Shown here in pieces: positions 51,503-61,311 of a DNA stretch of 64,000 bases (position 1 is the stretch's first letter; each line of letters starts with the position of its first letter). Location of the stretch: the NCBI RefSeq assembly GCF_023715145.1, contig NZ_JAMBNP010000010.1:62001-126000 (forward strand), given 5' to 3'. The position numbers and the translations under genes were made by a program. A model generated the notes under the pieces. The model was not told the DNA's origin, made no database searches, and saw nothing but the letters and a program-made list of their open reading frames with translations. This stretch comes from Paenibacillus glycanilyticus (lineage in GTDB: Bacteria; Bacillota; Bacilli; Paenibacillales; Paenibacillaceae).

Positions 51503-52675
51503 GTGAACAGTCGAATCTATTTATCCCCGCCGCATTTGGGAACGCGGGAGCGCGAATATGTCGAGTTAGCTTTCCGCACGAACTGGATCGCGCCGCTTGG
51601 ACCCAATGTCGACCAGTTCGAGCGCGAGCTGGCCGAGAAGGTGGGAGCGAAGGGGGCAGTTGCGCTGTCCTCGGGCACCGCGGCAATCCATATGGCGCTC
51701 AGGCTGCTGGGAGTTGGACGCGGCGACCGCGTTTTCGTCTCCTCGCTGACTTTTATCGCGAGCGTTAATCCGGTGCTGTATGAAGGCGGCGTGCCGGTAT
51801 TTATCGACTGCGACCCCGAGACCTGGACCATGTCGCCGCAGGCGCTGGAGCGTGCTTTCGAGGAAGCGCACCGCAACAAGCAGCTGCCTAGAGCCGTCAT
51901 CGTGGTTCATCTGTACGGGCAAAACGCCGACATGGACGCCATCAACCAAATCTGCGCCAAGTACCGCGTGCCGGTTATCGAAGATGCGGCGGAGTCCCTT
52001 GGCACAACGTACAAAGGGCAGTCCAGCGGAACCCACGGCAAGTTCGGGATCTACTCCTTTAACGGCAATAAGATCATTACCACCTCCGGCGGCGGCATGC
52101 TTGTCTCCGACGATACGGCAGCACTCTCGAAAGCGCGCTTCTGGGCGACGCAGGCCCGCGAGCCGCAGCCTCACTACGAGCATGCGGAGCTTGGCTACAA
52201 CTACCGGATGAGCAACGTGCTGGCAGGCATTGGCCGTGGACAGCTGGAGCTGCTCGACGAACGGGTGGATGCCCGCAGAGGCGTGTTCAATCGGTACAAG
52301 CAGGCTTTTGCCGATATCGAAGGCATTACCATGATGCCCGAAGCGGAATACGGCAGGGCTACCCGCTGGCTGACAACGATGACCATTGATCCGATTACTA
52401 CGGGCTGCACGCCGGCCGATCTGTTGGAACGCCTGACAGAAGCCAATATCGAAGCACGCCCGGTGTGGAAGCCGATGCACCGCCAGCCGCTTTTGCAATA
52501 TTACCCTTACTTCCCGCATGAATCGGGCAGCAGCGTGTCCGACACGTTGTTCGAGCATGGCATCTGCCTGCCGTCCGGCTCCAGTCTCACGTGGGATGAG
52601 CAGGACCGCGTTATTACGTGCGTCAAGCAAACCATTCAAATGAAATCAAGGAGGATGTCCCATGAAAGTGCGTAA
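51503..52675 (+). CDS. DegT/DnrJ/EryC1/StrS (PglE-like) PLP aminotransferase
   Basis: A 390-residue PLP enzyme. Opening [20 protein letters not shown], then [19 protein letters not shown] and [14 protein letters not shown]. The Schiff-base Lys190 is in [15 protein letters not shown]. It transaminates 4-keto-6-deoxy UDP-sugars. With the dehydratase at 38505 and the acetyltransferase before it, this gives a complete UDP-diacetamido-trideoxyhexose route. GTG 51503 follows GAGGAG. The GalU gene starts within its end (14 bp). Confidence 0.92.
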   Translation: MNSRIYLSPPHLGTREREYVELAFRTNWIAPLGPNVDQFERELAEKVGAKGAVALSSGTAAIHMALRLLGVGRGDRVFVSSLTFIASVNPVLYEGGVPVFIDCDPETWTMSPQALERAFEEAHRNKQLPRAVIVVHLYGQNADMDAINQICAKYRVPVIEDAAESLGTTYKGQSSGTHGKFGIYSFNGNKIITTSGGGMLVSDDTAALSKARFWATQAREPQPHYEHAELGYNYRMSNVLAGIGRGQLELLDERVDARRGVFNRYKQAFADIEGITMMPEAEYGRATRWLTTMTIDPITTGCTPADLLERLTEANIEARPVWKPMHRQPLLQYYPYFPHESGSSVSDTLFEHGICLPSGSSLTWDEQDRVITCVKQTIQMKSRRMSHESA

Positions 52676-53558
52676 AGCGATCATTCCAGCCGCCGGTCTC
52701 GGCACCCGTTTCCTGCCTGCAACAAAGGCTCAGCCGAAGGAAATGCTGCCCATCGTGGACAAGCCGACTATCCAATACATTATCGAGGAAGCCATCGCTT
52801 CCGGCATTGAAGACATTCTGATCATCAGCGGCCGCGGCAAACGGGCGATTGAGGACCATTTTGACAAGACGTTTGAACTCGAGGACATGCTGGCGAAGAA
52901 AGGCAAGACCAAGGAGCTTGAGCAGATCCGCGGCATCTCCGAGATGGCGAATATTCACTACATCCGGCAAAAAGAGCCGAAAGGCCTCGGCCACGCGATC
53001 TGGTGCGCACGCAGCTTTGTCGGCAACGAGCCGTTTGCCGTTCTTCTCGGCGACGATATTGTACAGTCCGAGGAACCTTGCCTCAGCCAGCTGATCCGCG
53101 TCCATGACCGTTATCAGTCCTCGGTTGTTGGCGTGCAGCGCGTAGCTGATGAAGACGTATCCAAATACGGCATTATCGCTCCTCGCGGGTCGTCGATCGA
53201 GCCGTCCGTCTTCTTCCTGGACGGTCTGGTCGAGAAGCCTTCGAAGAAAGCCGCTCCTTCCAACTACGCCATCATGGGCCGTTACATCCTGACGCCGGAG
53301 ATCTTCGATATCCTCGAGCATCAATCCCCGGGCGCGGGCGACGAGATTCAACTGACCGATGCCATCAAGAAGCTGAATGACCAACGCAACGTGCTGGCTT
53401 ATAACTTCGACGGCGTCCGTTATGACGTAGGCGACAAGTTTGGTTTCATCAAGGCGCAACTCGACTTCGCGCTGCAGCGCGAGGATTTGCAGAAGGATGT
53501 GCTGGGCTACCTGCAGCAAGTGTACGAGAAGCATTTTATTACAAAGGCGGCGAACTAA
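52662..53558 (+). CDS. galU: UTP-glucose-1-phosphate uridylyltransferase
   Basis: A 298-residue enzyme making UDP-glucose from UTP and glucose-1-phosphate. Signature [30 protein letters not shown] near the start, [12 protein letters not shown] (metal Asp), [21 protein letters not shown] and [10 protein letters not shown] complete the GalU/GtaB fold. Feeds Ugd next door. AAGGAGG lies before its ATG inside the preceding gene. Confidence 0.95.
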   Translation: MKVRKAIIPAAGLGTRFLPATKAQPKEMLPIVDKPTIQYIIEEAIASGIEDILIISGRGKRAIEDHFDKTFELEDMLAKKGKTKELEQIRGISEMANIHYIRQKEPKGLGHAIWCARSFVGNEPFAVLLGDDIVQSEEPCLSQLIRVHDRYQSSVVGVQRVADEDVSKYGIIAPRGSSIEPSVFFLDGLVEKPSKKAAPSNYAIMGRYILTPEIFDILEHQSPGAGDEIQLTDAIKKLNDQRNVLAYNFDGVRYDVGDKFGFIKAQLDFALQREDLQKDVLGYLQQVYEKHFITKAAN

Positions 53559-53559
53559 T

Positions 53560-54903
53560 ATGCGGAAAATTACAGTAATCGGTACCGGATACGTCGGACT
53601 TGTCTCGGGGACTTGCTTTGCCGAGGTAGGCAACCGGGTTATCTGCTGTGACGTGGATCAGCGCAAAATCGATCTGCTCAACGAAGGCATCATTCCCATC
53701 TATGAGCCGGGTCTCGAAGAGATGGCGCTGCGCAACAAGAGTGAGGGGCGCTTGCTCTTCACGACCGAAGTAGGCGAAGCGATCGAAGCCTCGGATATCG
53801 TCTACATCGCGGTCGGTACGCCAATGTCGGAGACGGGCGAAGCGGATATGCGCTATGTGATGTCGGCGGCCAAGAAAATCGGCGAGCACCTGAACGGCCA
53901 CAAAATCATCGTGAACAAAAGCACCGTGCCGGTCGGCACCGGCGAGCTTGTGCGCGAGGTTGTGCAGGCGAACAAGAAATACCCTTGGGCAAGCTTTGAC
54001 GTCGTGTCCAATCCGGAATTCCTCCGCGAAGGGACGGCGCTCTCGGATTGCATGAACATGGACCGCGCCATTATCGGCTCGGATAACCCGGAGGCGGCGG
54101 AGCAGATCGCCCAGCTGCATGCGCCTTTTAACACGCGGATCTTCAAGACGGATCTGGAGAGCGCGGAGATGATCAAATACGCGGCGAACACGTTCCTTGC
54201 GACGAAGATTTCGTTCATTAACGCCATTGCGAACATTTGCGAGAAAGTCGGCGCCGACGTGGAAGACGTAGCCAAAGGCATGGGGATGGACAGCCGGATC
54301 GGCGAAAAGTTCCTGCAGGCCGGCATCGGCTACGGCGGCTCCTGCTTCCCGAAGGACACGTATGCCTTGGCGCATATCGCGGATAAGTCGGGTTATGATT
54401 TTGAGCTGCTCAAGTCGGTTATCAAGACGAACCAACGCCAGCGCTACGTCGTTATGGACAAGCTTCGCGAGACGCTTGGGGGCCTTGCCGGCAAGCAGAT
54501 TGCGGTGCTGGGACTGGCCTTTAAGCCTAACACGGATGACATGCGCGAAGCTCCGTCGCTGACGATCATCCCCGAGCTGCTGAAGCAAGGCGCGGTTGTC
54601 CGAACGTTTGATCCCATTGCGACGGAAGCGGCACGCAAGCTGCTGCCAGCGGACGTGGCCTATTTGGAATCGGCGGAGCTGGCTGCGGCTGGCTGCGATG
54701 CCTGCGTGATTTTGACGGAGTGGAACGAGGTTCTGACGATGGACCTGGCGAAGGTTCGTGACCGGATGAAGCAGCCGATCGTGATTGACGGGCGGAACAG
54801 CTTCGATCCGAAGGTCATGGAGCAGCAAGGCTTTGTCTACTACTCGGTAGGACGCCGTCCGGTGAACCGTCTTGAAGCGGAGCGTAAATCTGTCAACCTT
54901 TAA
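53560..54903 (+). CDS. ugd: UDP-glucose 6-dehydrogenase
   Basis: A 447-residue NAD-dependent enzyme oxidising UDP-glucose to UDP-glucuronate. N-terminal VIGTGYVGLVSGTCFAEVG, then NKSTVPVGTGELV, NPEFLREGTAL and KYAANTFLATKISFINAIANICE. The catalytic Cys262 is in GYGGSCFPKDT and the second domain has LGLAFKPNTDDMREAPS. ATG 53560 is 2 bases after the galU stop. It supplies the epimerase at 47840. Confidence 0.96.
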   Translation: MRKITVIGTGYVGLVSGTCFAEVGNRVICCDVDQRKIDLLNEGIIPIYEPGLEEMALRNKSEGRLLFTTEVGEAIEASDIVYIAVGTPMSETGEADMRYVMSAAKKIGEHLNGHKIIVNKSTVPVGTGELVREVVQANKKYPWASFDVVSNPEFLREGTALSDCMNMDRAIIGSDNPEAAEQIAQLHAPFNTRIFKTDLESAEMIKYAANTFLATKISFINAIANICEKVGADVEDVAKGMGMDSRIGEKFLQAGIGYGGSCFPKDTYALAHIADKSGYDFELLKSVIKTNQRQRYVVMDKLRETLGGLAGKQIAVLGLAFKPNTDDMREAPSLTIIPELLKQGAVVRTFDPIATEAARKLLPADVAYLESAELAAAGCDACVILTEWNEVLTMDLAKVRDRMKQPIVIDGRNSFDPKVMEQQGFVYYSVGRRPVNRLEAERKSVNL

Positions 54904-55051
54904 GGTGAGCCTAAGGCGAGCCTGTAAGGATATAGTCTGCTGATCCTGATCTCGAAAGGGGGTGAGCACTTGAATGACAATCCGCTTCGGCCGGGCGGAT
55001 GGAGTGCGGATTTACCAAACGAACATGCAGGAAATGCAGAAGGAGGAAGGT

Positions 55052-55828
<777 letters not shown>

Positions 55829-55846
55829 TATTTTGCTGAACAAGAA

Positions 55847-55888
55847 GAACCGCGTAATGGAGAGCTCACTCTCTGTTATGCGGTTTTT
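55847..55888 (+). terminator. Terminator of the repeat-protein gene
   Basis: AACCGC...GAGAG pairs with CTCTC...GCGGTT around CTCA, followed by six T. Confidence 0.85.
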
Positions 55889-55940
55889 TCTTTGTTTCTT
55901 TTCGGATTATAATAGGCTTTAGGAAACGGAGGCTGTCATC

Positions 55941-56414
55941 ATGATCATCAGAGAACTGCAAGAGAAGGACAACGCGGCGATTGAACGCGTGATCAGAGAA
56001 TGTCTAATTGAGTTTGGCGGCAATCGCGAAGGACTGGCGTGGGCGGACGAGAGCCTCAGCCATTTATTCGATTACTATAATCATGAAGGCCGCGCCTATT
56101 GGGTCATTGAGCAGGACGGGGAGGTCGTTGGGGGCTGCGGGATCGCACCGTTTGCCGACTCGGCTGAAGTATGCGAGCTGCAGAAAATGTACCTTCTGGG
56201 GCCGGCCCGCGGTACAGGAATGGCGGTCAAGCTGCTCGATACGGCATTAACCTTTGCCAGCCTGCATTATAAACAGTGCTATCTTGAAACGCTGCAAAAT
56301 ATGCATGCCGCTAACCGCTTCTACGCCAAGCACGGCTTCGAATCGCTGGCCGCGCCGCTCGCCGGATCCGAGCATTTCGCCTGCGACGCCTGGTATATCA
56401 AAAGCCTGGAGTAA
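55941..56414 (+). CDS. GNAT family N-acetyltransferase
   Basis: A 157-residue protein with the GNAT fold. MIIRELQEKDNAAIERVIREC, YWVIEQDGEVVGGCGIAPF and the acetyl-CoA motif LQKMYLLGPARGTGMAVKLLDTAL (R-x2-G-x-G/A form PARGTG) are followed by NMHAANRFYAKHGFESL. The acceptor is unknown. GGAGGC lies before the ATG. Monocistronic. Confidence 0.9.
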   Translation: MIIRELQEKDNAAIERVIRECLIEFGGNREGLAWADESLSHLFDYYNHEGRAYWVIEQDGEVVGGCGIAPFADSAEVCELQKMYLLGPARGTGMAVKLLDTALTFASLHYKQCYLETLQNMHAANRFYAKHGFESLAAPLAGSEHFACDAWYIKSLE

Positions 56415-56501
56415 TCCGCCTAGAAAAATAAACCAAAAACCCTATAGAACTTGAAACTTCTGGATGTTACGATTCGTTTGTAAGGTCAGGAGGCGGGTTT
56501 C

Positions 56502-56960
56502 ATGGGCAGATACGTGACGGCCATATTGTTTTTAGTAATCTCTCTTTTGCTTGGCGCATGCAGCCAGGCTGAACAGGTGGAGCACATCGAGGCTTTTGGC
56601 ATTGAGACTCTGGAGCAGAACGCGGAAGGCCTTTATGAACCAACGGGTTACAAGAAGGTGAATGCCATCACCGCTTCGAAGGAAGACAAGAATTATATGA
56701 AGATCGATATGAAGACGGTGGAAGACTTTTACGATACAAAAGGCGCTTATATAAAGACCGTCATTACGCATAGCCAGGGTTATCAATCCAATGTTCTGGA
56801 TACCAAGGACGGATTTAATCGCATAGAGGAGATTCGCGAACCGTCTACGATTCTGATCCCCGATGAGAATGTCGAGCAGTTCCGGACCGATATGCTGTCA
56901 GAGGACGAACTTCGGCAAGTGAAGAAGCATGTTCAGTCTTTTATGAAGCTGGTTGATTAA
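56502..56960 (+). CDS. Lipoprotein of unknown function
   Basis: A 152-residue exported lipoprotein: a type II signal peptide with lipobox LLGAC (Cys near residue 20) and a hydrophilic, acid-rich mature part without Cys. No domain recognised. AGGAGGC precedes the ATG, and a terminator follows. The ECF sigma gene lies just downstream; a common envelope-stress role is only a guess. Confidence 0.75.
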   Translation: MGRYVTAILFLVISLLLGACSQAEQVEHIEAFGIETLEQNAEGLYEPTGYKKVNAITASKEDKNYMKIDMKTVEDFYDTKGAYIKTVITHSQGYQSNVLDTKDGFNRIEEIREPSTILIPDENVEQFRTDMLSEDELRQVKKHVQSFMKLVD

Positions 56961-56992
56961 GAAGGCAGGCGAAAGCGTCTGCTTTTTTTTGT
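56961..56992 (+). terminator. Terminator of the lipoprotein gene
   Basis: GGCAGGC-GAAA-GCGTCTGC, imperfect, followed by eight T. Confidence 0.75.
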
Positions 56993-57062
56993 TTGCCGCC
57001 AAAACCGTTTGGCTCGCCGTGGAGTCTAATGAATAGATGCATAATGGCAGGGGAGGAAGCGT

Positions 57063-57602
57063 GTGGGAAACGAATTACTGGTGGCCGCAGCGAAACGTGG
57101 CGACGATGCTGCCTTTTATAGTCTCATTACGCAGCACAAAGAGAAGATGTACCGAATGGCGCATTCGTATTTGAAAAACGAGACCGATGCTCTTGAAGCC
57201 GTGCAGGAAGCGACCTGCCGGGCTTATATGCAGATTCACAAGCTGAAGGAGCCGGAGTACTTCGGAAGCTGGCTGATTCGGATTCTGATGAATTATTGCG
57301 CGGATGAAGTGAAGAGGAAGGCTCGAAGAAACGATGGACAGCAGGCTGCCGCGGCTGCTTTGGATCCGCATGCCGCTAGTGCCGAGTCCGCGTTATTGGA
57401 GCGGGTTATGCTGGAGTCGGCGGTGGAGCAGCTGGACGCGAATTATAAGAAGGTAATCCAGCTGAAGTATTATCACGATCTGACGATCACGGAGATTGCG
57501 AGAACGCTGCAGAAGCCGGAAGGCACGATTAAAACCTGGCTGCATAAAGCGCTTGGCGGATTGCGGCAGCGACTGGGAAAGGAGGGCGAGCCTAATGAAT
57601 GA
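57063..57602 (+). CDS. ECF RNA polymerase sigma factor
   Basis: A 179-residue sigma-70 family member. Region 2 (about residues 15-85) has YSLITQHKEKMYRMAHSYLKNETDALEAVQEATCRAY and FGSWLIRILMNYCADEVKRKAR. Region 4 (about 120-172) has LDANYKKVIQLKYYHDLTITEIARTLQKPEGTIKTWLHKAL. The GTG start follows GGGGAGG. It overlaps by 8 bp a DUF4179 membrane protein, which by family habit is its anti-sigma or linked effector. This is the SigV/SigX-like arrangement. Confidence 0.93.
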   Translation: MGNELLVAAAKRGDDAAFYSLITQHKEKMYRMAHSYLKNETDALEAVQEATCRAYMQIHKLKEPEYFGSWLIRILMNYCADEVKRKARRNDGQQAAAAALDPHAASAESALLERVMLESAVEQLDANYKKVIQLKYYHDLTITEIARTLQKPEGTIKTWLHKALGGLRQRLGKEGEPNE

Positions 57603-58938
57603 GTATCCGAACAAGGAAGGGCAGGATATACCGCAGCTTGGGGCGATGAAGGAGTATATGGAGGACATTCCGATTCCGTCCGATATTGACGATAAGATCT
57701 GGAGCGGCATAAGGGCCGGCCGGCAGCGCAGAAGGCGCAGAGTCTATTCCAGGATAGCCGCCTATACGGCCTGTCTCCTGCTTCTCGCGTCGGCAGCCTC
57801 CGTCCGGTTCTCTCCTGCCGTAGCCGCTTATGTGGGCGAGATACCCGGCCTGCGGCCGTTTGTCGAGCTTATTCATTATGACAAGGGCCTTGAGCTTGCT
57901 ATAGAAAACGACTTTATGCAGCCAATTGGCCTCTCGGATGAGCATGACGGAATAAAGGTTACTATAGACGGGATGATTGCCGACGAATCAAGAATCATTG
58001 TGTTCTATACAATCGAGAACATGGATGGACAGAAGAGCGTTGTTAGTCTTAACAAAGTGGAATTGCCAGACAATAGGGATATCTCGATTTCGCATGGATT
58101 CTATGCAAACAACGAAGACTGGAAGAGCATACAGGGAACGATAGACTTTTATCCGAATGACCAGGGAGAATTTCCGGATGCTTTGAACCTGCAATTAGAG
58201 ATTGATAAGGTTACGGAGACGGCTACAATAGATGCGGATTGGGGCTTCAGCATCCCTATTGATAAAGCGAAGTTTGAGGGGATGAAGGAAACCTATGCCA
58301 TCAATCAGACCGTTACGGTTGAAGGCCAGAGGATTACTTTCGGGAAAATGACCGTGCATCCGACTCGAATTGAACTTGAGACGGCGTATGATCCGGCCAA
58401 TACGAAGAAGCTGTTTTACTTCGACGATCTGCGGCTCGAAGACGAGAAGGGGGAAATCTTCGGCACCATAACCAATGGCGTAAGCGGCTCGGATATAAGC
58501 GAGAACAGCCATGTGCTTTACTTCCAGAGCAATTACTTCCGCAAGCCGGAGCATCTCTACCTGCGGGCCAGCAGCATTCGGGCACTGGATAAAGACAAGC
58601 TGGAGGTGAAGGTGGACCTTGATCGCAGGGAGCTGCTTGCCCTCCCGGACAGCCTGCTTACGATTAAGGAGGCTGGCGCCAGCGACGAGGATGGGCAAGA
58701 CATGCTTGTCTTCGGGCTGAAGAACGAGAACCCGCTGGATCAGGGCCGAGCCTATAGCTTATTTGACATGGAGTATACGGATGCCTCCGGACAGTCCTTC
58801 CGGTCGAGCAGAACGGGATCATCCGGCGAGGAGTACCGATTGTATATTCCGAGGAAAAGCTATCAAAGCCCGCTCACGCTCCGCATTGCCGATTATCCGG
58901 CCCGCATTCATGGCGACATTAATATCAAAATCAAATAA
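57595..58938 (+). CDS. DUF4179-type membrane protein, likely anti-sigma partner
   Basis: A 447-residue protein. An N-terminal cytosolic part (about 1-45, with a basic RRRRR stretch) precedes one TM helix (about 50-70). A large extracytoplasmic part follows, with the DUF4179 region (about 70-190) and a DUF5643-like C-terminal domain of beta strands (about 200-445). Such proteins follow ECF sigma genes and restrain the sigma factor until an envelope signal is sensed. The role is inferred from gene order. AAGGAGGG precedes ATG 57595. Confidence 0.85.
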   Translation: MNEYPNKEGQDIPQLGAMKEYMEDIPIPSDIDDKIWSGIRAGRQRRRRRVYSRIAAYTACLLLLASAASVRFSPAVAAYVGEIPGLRPFVELIHYDKGLELAIENDFMQPIGLSDEHDGIKVTIDGMIADESRIIVFYTIENMDGQKSVVSLNKVELPDNRDISISHGFYANNEDWKSIQGTIDFYPNDQGEFPDALNLQLEIDKVTETATIDADWGFSIPIDKAKFEGMKETYAINQTVTVEGQRITFGKMTVHPTRIELETAYDPANTKKLFYFDDLRLEDEKGEIFGTITNGVSGSDISENSHVLYFQSNYFRKPEHLYLRASSIRALDKDKLEVKVDLDRRELLALPDSLLTIKEAGASDEDGQDMLVFGLKNENPLDQGRAYSLFDMEYTDASGQSFRSSRTGSSGEEYRLYIPRKSYQSPLTLRIADYPARIHGDINIKIK

Positions 58939-59059
58939 TGATCAGTCGGTCGCAAGTGTGCGCAGCGATGCTGATATTCATTGAAATACTTGGATTGCAT
59001 AAATCAAATCCGGAGTACGCAATATAGATTTAGCTCTTTGCGGAAAGGATGGAAGATAA

Positions 59060-59236
59060 ATGTCAAACAACAACAACTACAACCATAACCAGCATGACCA
59101 TACCGATAATAACGGACAGCGGGAGAATGACGTTCACGGCGGCGAGTTCCGCAACGGACGTCTAAGCCAGATTAAGAATAATAACCCTAATGGCGAAGCT
59201 GTGGAAAACGAATTTTTAAGCAAAAAAGAACAGTAG
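59060..59236 (+). CDS. Small Asn-rich hydrophilic protein (58 residues)
   Basis: Starts MSNNNNYNHNQHDH and is fully hydrophilic, rich in Asn, Glu and His, with no Cys and no TM segment. AAAGGATGG lies 5 nt before the ATG, and a clean terminator follows the stop, so a real small gene is likely. The composition recalls small spore or stress proteins, but no family was recognised. Confidence 0.62.
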   Translation: MSNNNNYNHNQHDHTDNNGQRENDVHGGEFRNGRLSQIKNNNPNGEAVENEFLSKKEQ

Positions 59237-59255
59237 ACGCTTGTTAACAAGCAGA

Positions 59256-59285
59256 AGAACAGCAGCCGATAGGGCTGCTGTTTTC
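59256..59285 (+). terminator. Terminator of the small Asn-rich gene
   Basis: AACAGCAGCC-GATAG-GGCTGCTGTT followed by a short T-run. Confidence 0.8.
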
Positions 59286-59302
59286 GTTATATATTAAAGT
59301 CC

Positions 59303-59848
59303 CTAAAGATTCCGCTCCAATAAAATCCCGACTTGCCGGGCTATCACTTGAGGCGATTCAGGTAATCCGCTCGCAATATACGATTCCATTATTCCAACGA
59401 CAGCGGCTCCGAAAAATTGGAGAAGGACCTCTTTGTTTAATCCTTTGTTTATTCCTTGCGTTATATCCGTGTTATCGGCTAACTGTTCAATGAGAAACGC
59501 AAGGAGGCGACTGCGGAAGGCAGGGGCTCCGCTGCTGGCCAGCATGGTCGAAAAGAAAGATAAATGGCGTTCGAAATATTCAAAAAAGATCAAATTGGAT
59601 GCCGTAAAATCTAATTCGGAAGAGGATTGGCAGATCTGCCGCAATTCGTTTATATGCTCTTCAATAAGTTTATCCAGCAGATCATACTTATCCAAATAAT
59701 GATGATAGATGGTTCTTCGGCCAACATTTGCCCTGTCGGCAATATCTTGAATGGTAATCTCATTAAAACCTTTTTCGGACATCAGCTCGATAAAAGCCGC
59801 TTTGATTGCTTCTTGAGACTTGAGAATTCGTCTATCCTTCACCGGCAT
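59303..59848 (-). CDS. TetR/AcrR family regulator
   Basis: A 181-residue regulator (a longer start at 59857 is possible). The helix-turn-helix is clear (RRILKSQEAIKAAFIELMSEKGFNEITIQDIADRANVGRRTIYHHYLDKYDLL), with a TetR_C_7-like ligand domain. Divergent from the quinone-oxidoreductase-like gene at 60030. A perfect palindrome between them is a candidate operator, so it probably controls that gene. Confidence 0.92.
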   Translation of the reverse strand: MPVKDRRILKSQEAIKAAFIELMSEKGFNEITIQDIADRANVGRRTIYHHYLDKYDLLDKLIEEHINELRQICQSSSELDFTASNLIFFEYFERHLSFFSTMLASSGAPAFRSRLLAFLIEQLADNTDITQGINKGLNKEVLLQFFGAAVVGIMESYIASGLPESPQVIARQVGILLERNL

Positions 59849-59974
59849 TCCAATCATCCCCAAACGTTCGAAGTCGTAATGGCACAATAAGAAGAAGCTT
59901 GTGCAATTAGGCACGGATTCCGCTCTTTTGATTATTGTGGACATTCTATTTTCATTTTATATTATGCACAGACG

Positions 59975-59986
59975 TGCGATATCGCA
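59975..59986. promoter_or_regulatory. Palindrome between TetR and oxidoreductase genes
   Basis: TGCGATATCGCA, a perfect 12-bp palindrome in the divergent promoter region, 44 bp before the oxidoreductase start. Confidence 0.5.
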
Positions 59987-60029
59987 TCTATATGCATTAT
60001 ATAAAACGACGTTAAAGGAGTCCACAAAT

Positions 60030-61070
60030 ATGGGTAACGAAAGAAACGAAATGCGAGTATACAGACTGATGAGTCCAAGCTTGGACGGTCTTCAAATGGT
60101 AAAAGAGGATCTTCCCGAAGTCGCCCCTTACGAGGTTCTCGTCAAGCTTCATGCAGCCTCGATTAACTATAAGGATACGTTCTATATAGCGGGTGAAAGA
60201 AGGATACCCTTGTCCCGCCCGACAATTCCGCTGTCGGACGGAGCAGGGGAGGTTGTGGCCGTAGGTTCCGGTGTGGATCGATTTGTACCCGGCGATCGCG
60301 TTGCCGGCATACTCGCTCAGGATTGGCTCTACGGCGCAATTCCAGCGAAGGCTTATCATTCCATAACGTCCCTCGGTCAAGGGATTGACGGGGTATTGGC
60401 GGAATATCGCATTTTTAATCAAGAGGGCTTAGTCCGATTGCCGAAGAACCTGTCTTACGAGGAAGGCGCAACGCTTCCCACAGCGGCTGTTACGGCTTGG
60501 AATGCGGTCAAAGACGTTCGCTCTTCTCAGACGGTATTGATCCTCGGCACGGGCGGCGTTGCCTTGTTTGCGCTCCAGTTTGCCAAAGCACTAGGTGCGA
60601 CGACGATTATCACCTCCTCCAGCGACGCAAAGCTGGCCCGAGCGGTCGAAGCGGGTGCTGACCACGCGATTAATTATCGAAGCCATCCGGAATGGCATAA
60701 AGAGGTCCGCCGCTTGACTGAAGACATAGGCGTCGATCATGTTGTCGAAACGGTAGGCTCGGATACGCTGGAGCAGTCGATTCTCGCTGCTCGGATCGAG
60801 GGCATGGTCCACTTGGTTGGAATCGTTCCCCCGATTGGGCGTATAGACCCGGTACCCGTCATTTTCGGAGCCGTCACGGTTCGGGGTGTACGCGTGGGTT
60901 CCCGCCAGCTGTTTGAAGAAATGAATGCCTTTATGGAACGCAAGAATATCCATCCCATTCTTGGACGCCGCTTCGCCTTCGAGGATGCGAAGTCGGCTTT
61001 CGTTCATCAACTGAATGGACCCGACTTTGGAAAGATAATCGTTAACATAGATAACGAATATGGTAGCTAA
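60030..61070 (+). CDS. Zinc-independent MDR alcohol dehydrogenase/quinone oxidoreductase
   Basis: A 346-residue medium-chain dehydrogenase. The N-terminal GroES-like domain has SINYKDTFYIAGERR where zinc enzymes carry C-H-S-D, so it lacks the catalytic zinc. The nucleotide domain has VLILGTGGVALFALQFAKALGA and later HLVGIVPPIG. Relatives reduce quinones or enones with NADPH. AAAGGAG precedes ATG 60030. Likely induced through the divergent TetR protein. A weak GC-rich hairpin ends it. Confidence 0.9.
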   Translation: MGNERNEMRVYRLMSPSLDGLQMVKEDLPEVAPYEVLVKLHAASINYKDTFYIAGERRIPLSRPTIPLSDGAGEVVAVGSGVDRFVPGDRVAGILAQDWLYGAIPAKAYHSITSLGQGIDGVLAEYRIFNQEGLVRLPKNLSYEEGATLPTAAVTAWNAVKDVRSSQTVLILGTGGVALFALQFAKALGATTIITSSSDAKLARAVEAGADHAINYRSHPEWHKEVRRLTEDIGVDHVVETVGSDTLEQSILAARIEGMVHLVGIVPPIGRIDPVPVIFGAVTVRGVRVGSRQLFEEMNAFMERKNIHPILGRRFAFEDAKSAFVHQLNGPDFGKIIVNIDNEYGS

Positions 61071-61081
61071 ACGACTTGCGG

Positions 61082-61110
61082 CAGCCGGACAACATGACCG
61101 GCTGTCGTTT
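61082..61110 (+). terminator. Weak terminator after the oxidoreductase gene
   Basis: CAGCCGG-ACAACATGA-CCGGCTG followed by TCGTTTTG. Confidence 0.6.
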
Positions 61111-61311
61111 TGCTTGAATACGTAACTTTATTTGAGGAAAAAGCGTCTTTAATTAAAGGTTCTATTTTCCAATTCAAAAATAAAAAAACTTTTACTTTGA
61201 AATGACAAGGATTTCTACATTTAACAGAGTATTCATTTACACAGTGAGTTAAATGCAGCAGGTGAAGCGAAGGGTGTTTCTAGCAAGACTACGAGACGTA
61301 GGTGATCATTT

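Noticed and set aside
53539-54969. Long minus-strand frame (476 codons) opposite ugd
   Set aside because: A shadow of the GC-rich coding strand; the plus strand has all UDP-glucose dehydrogenase motifs.
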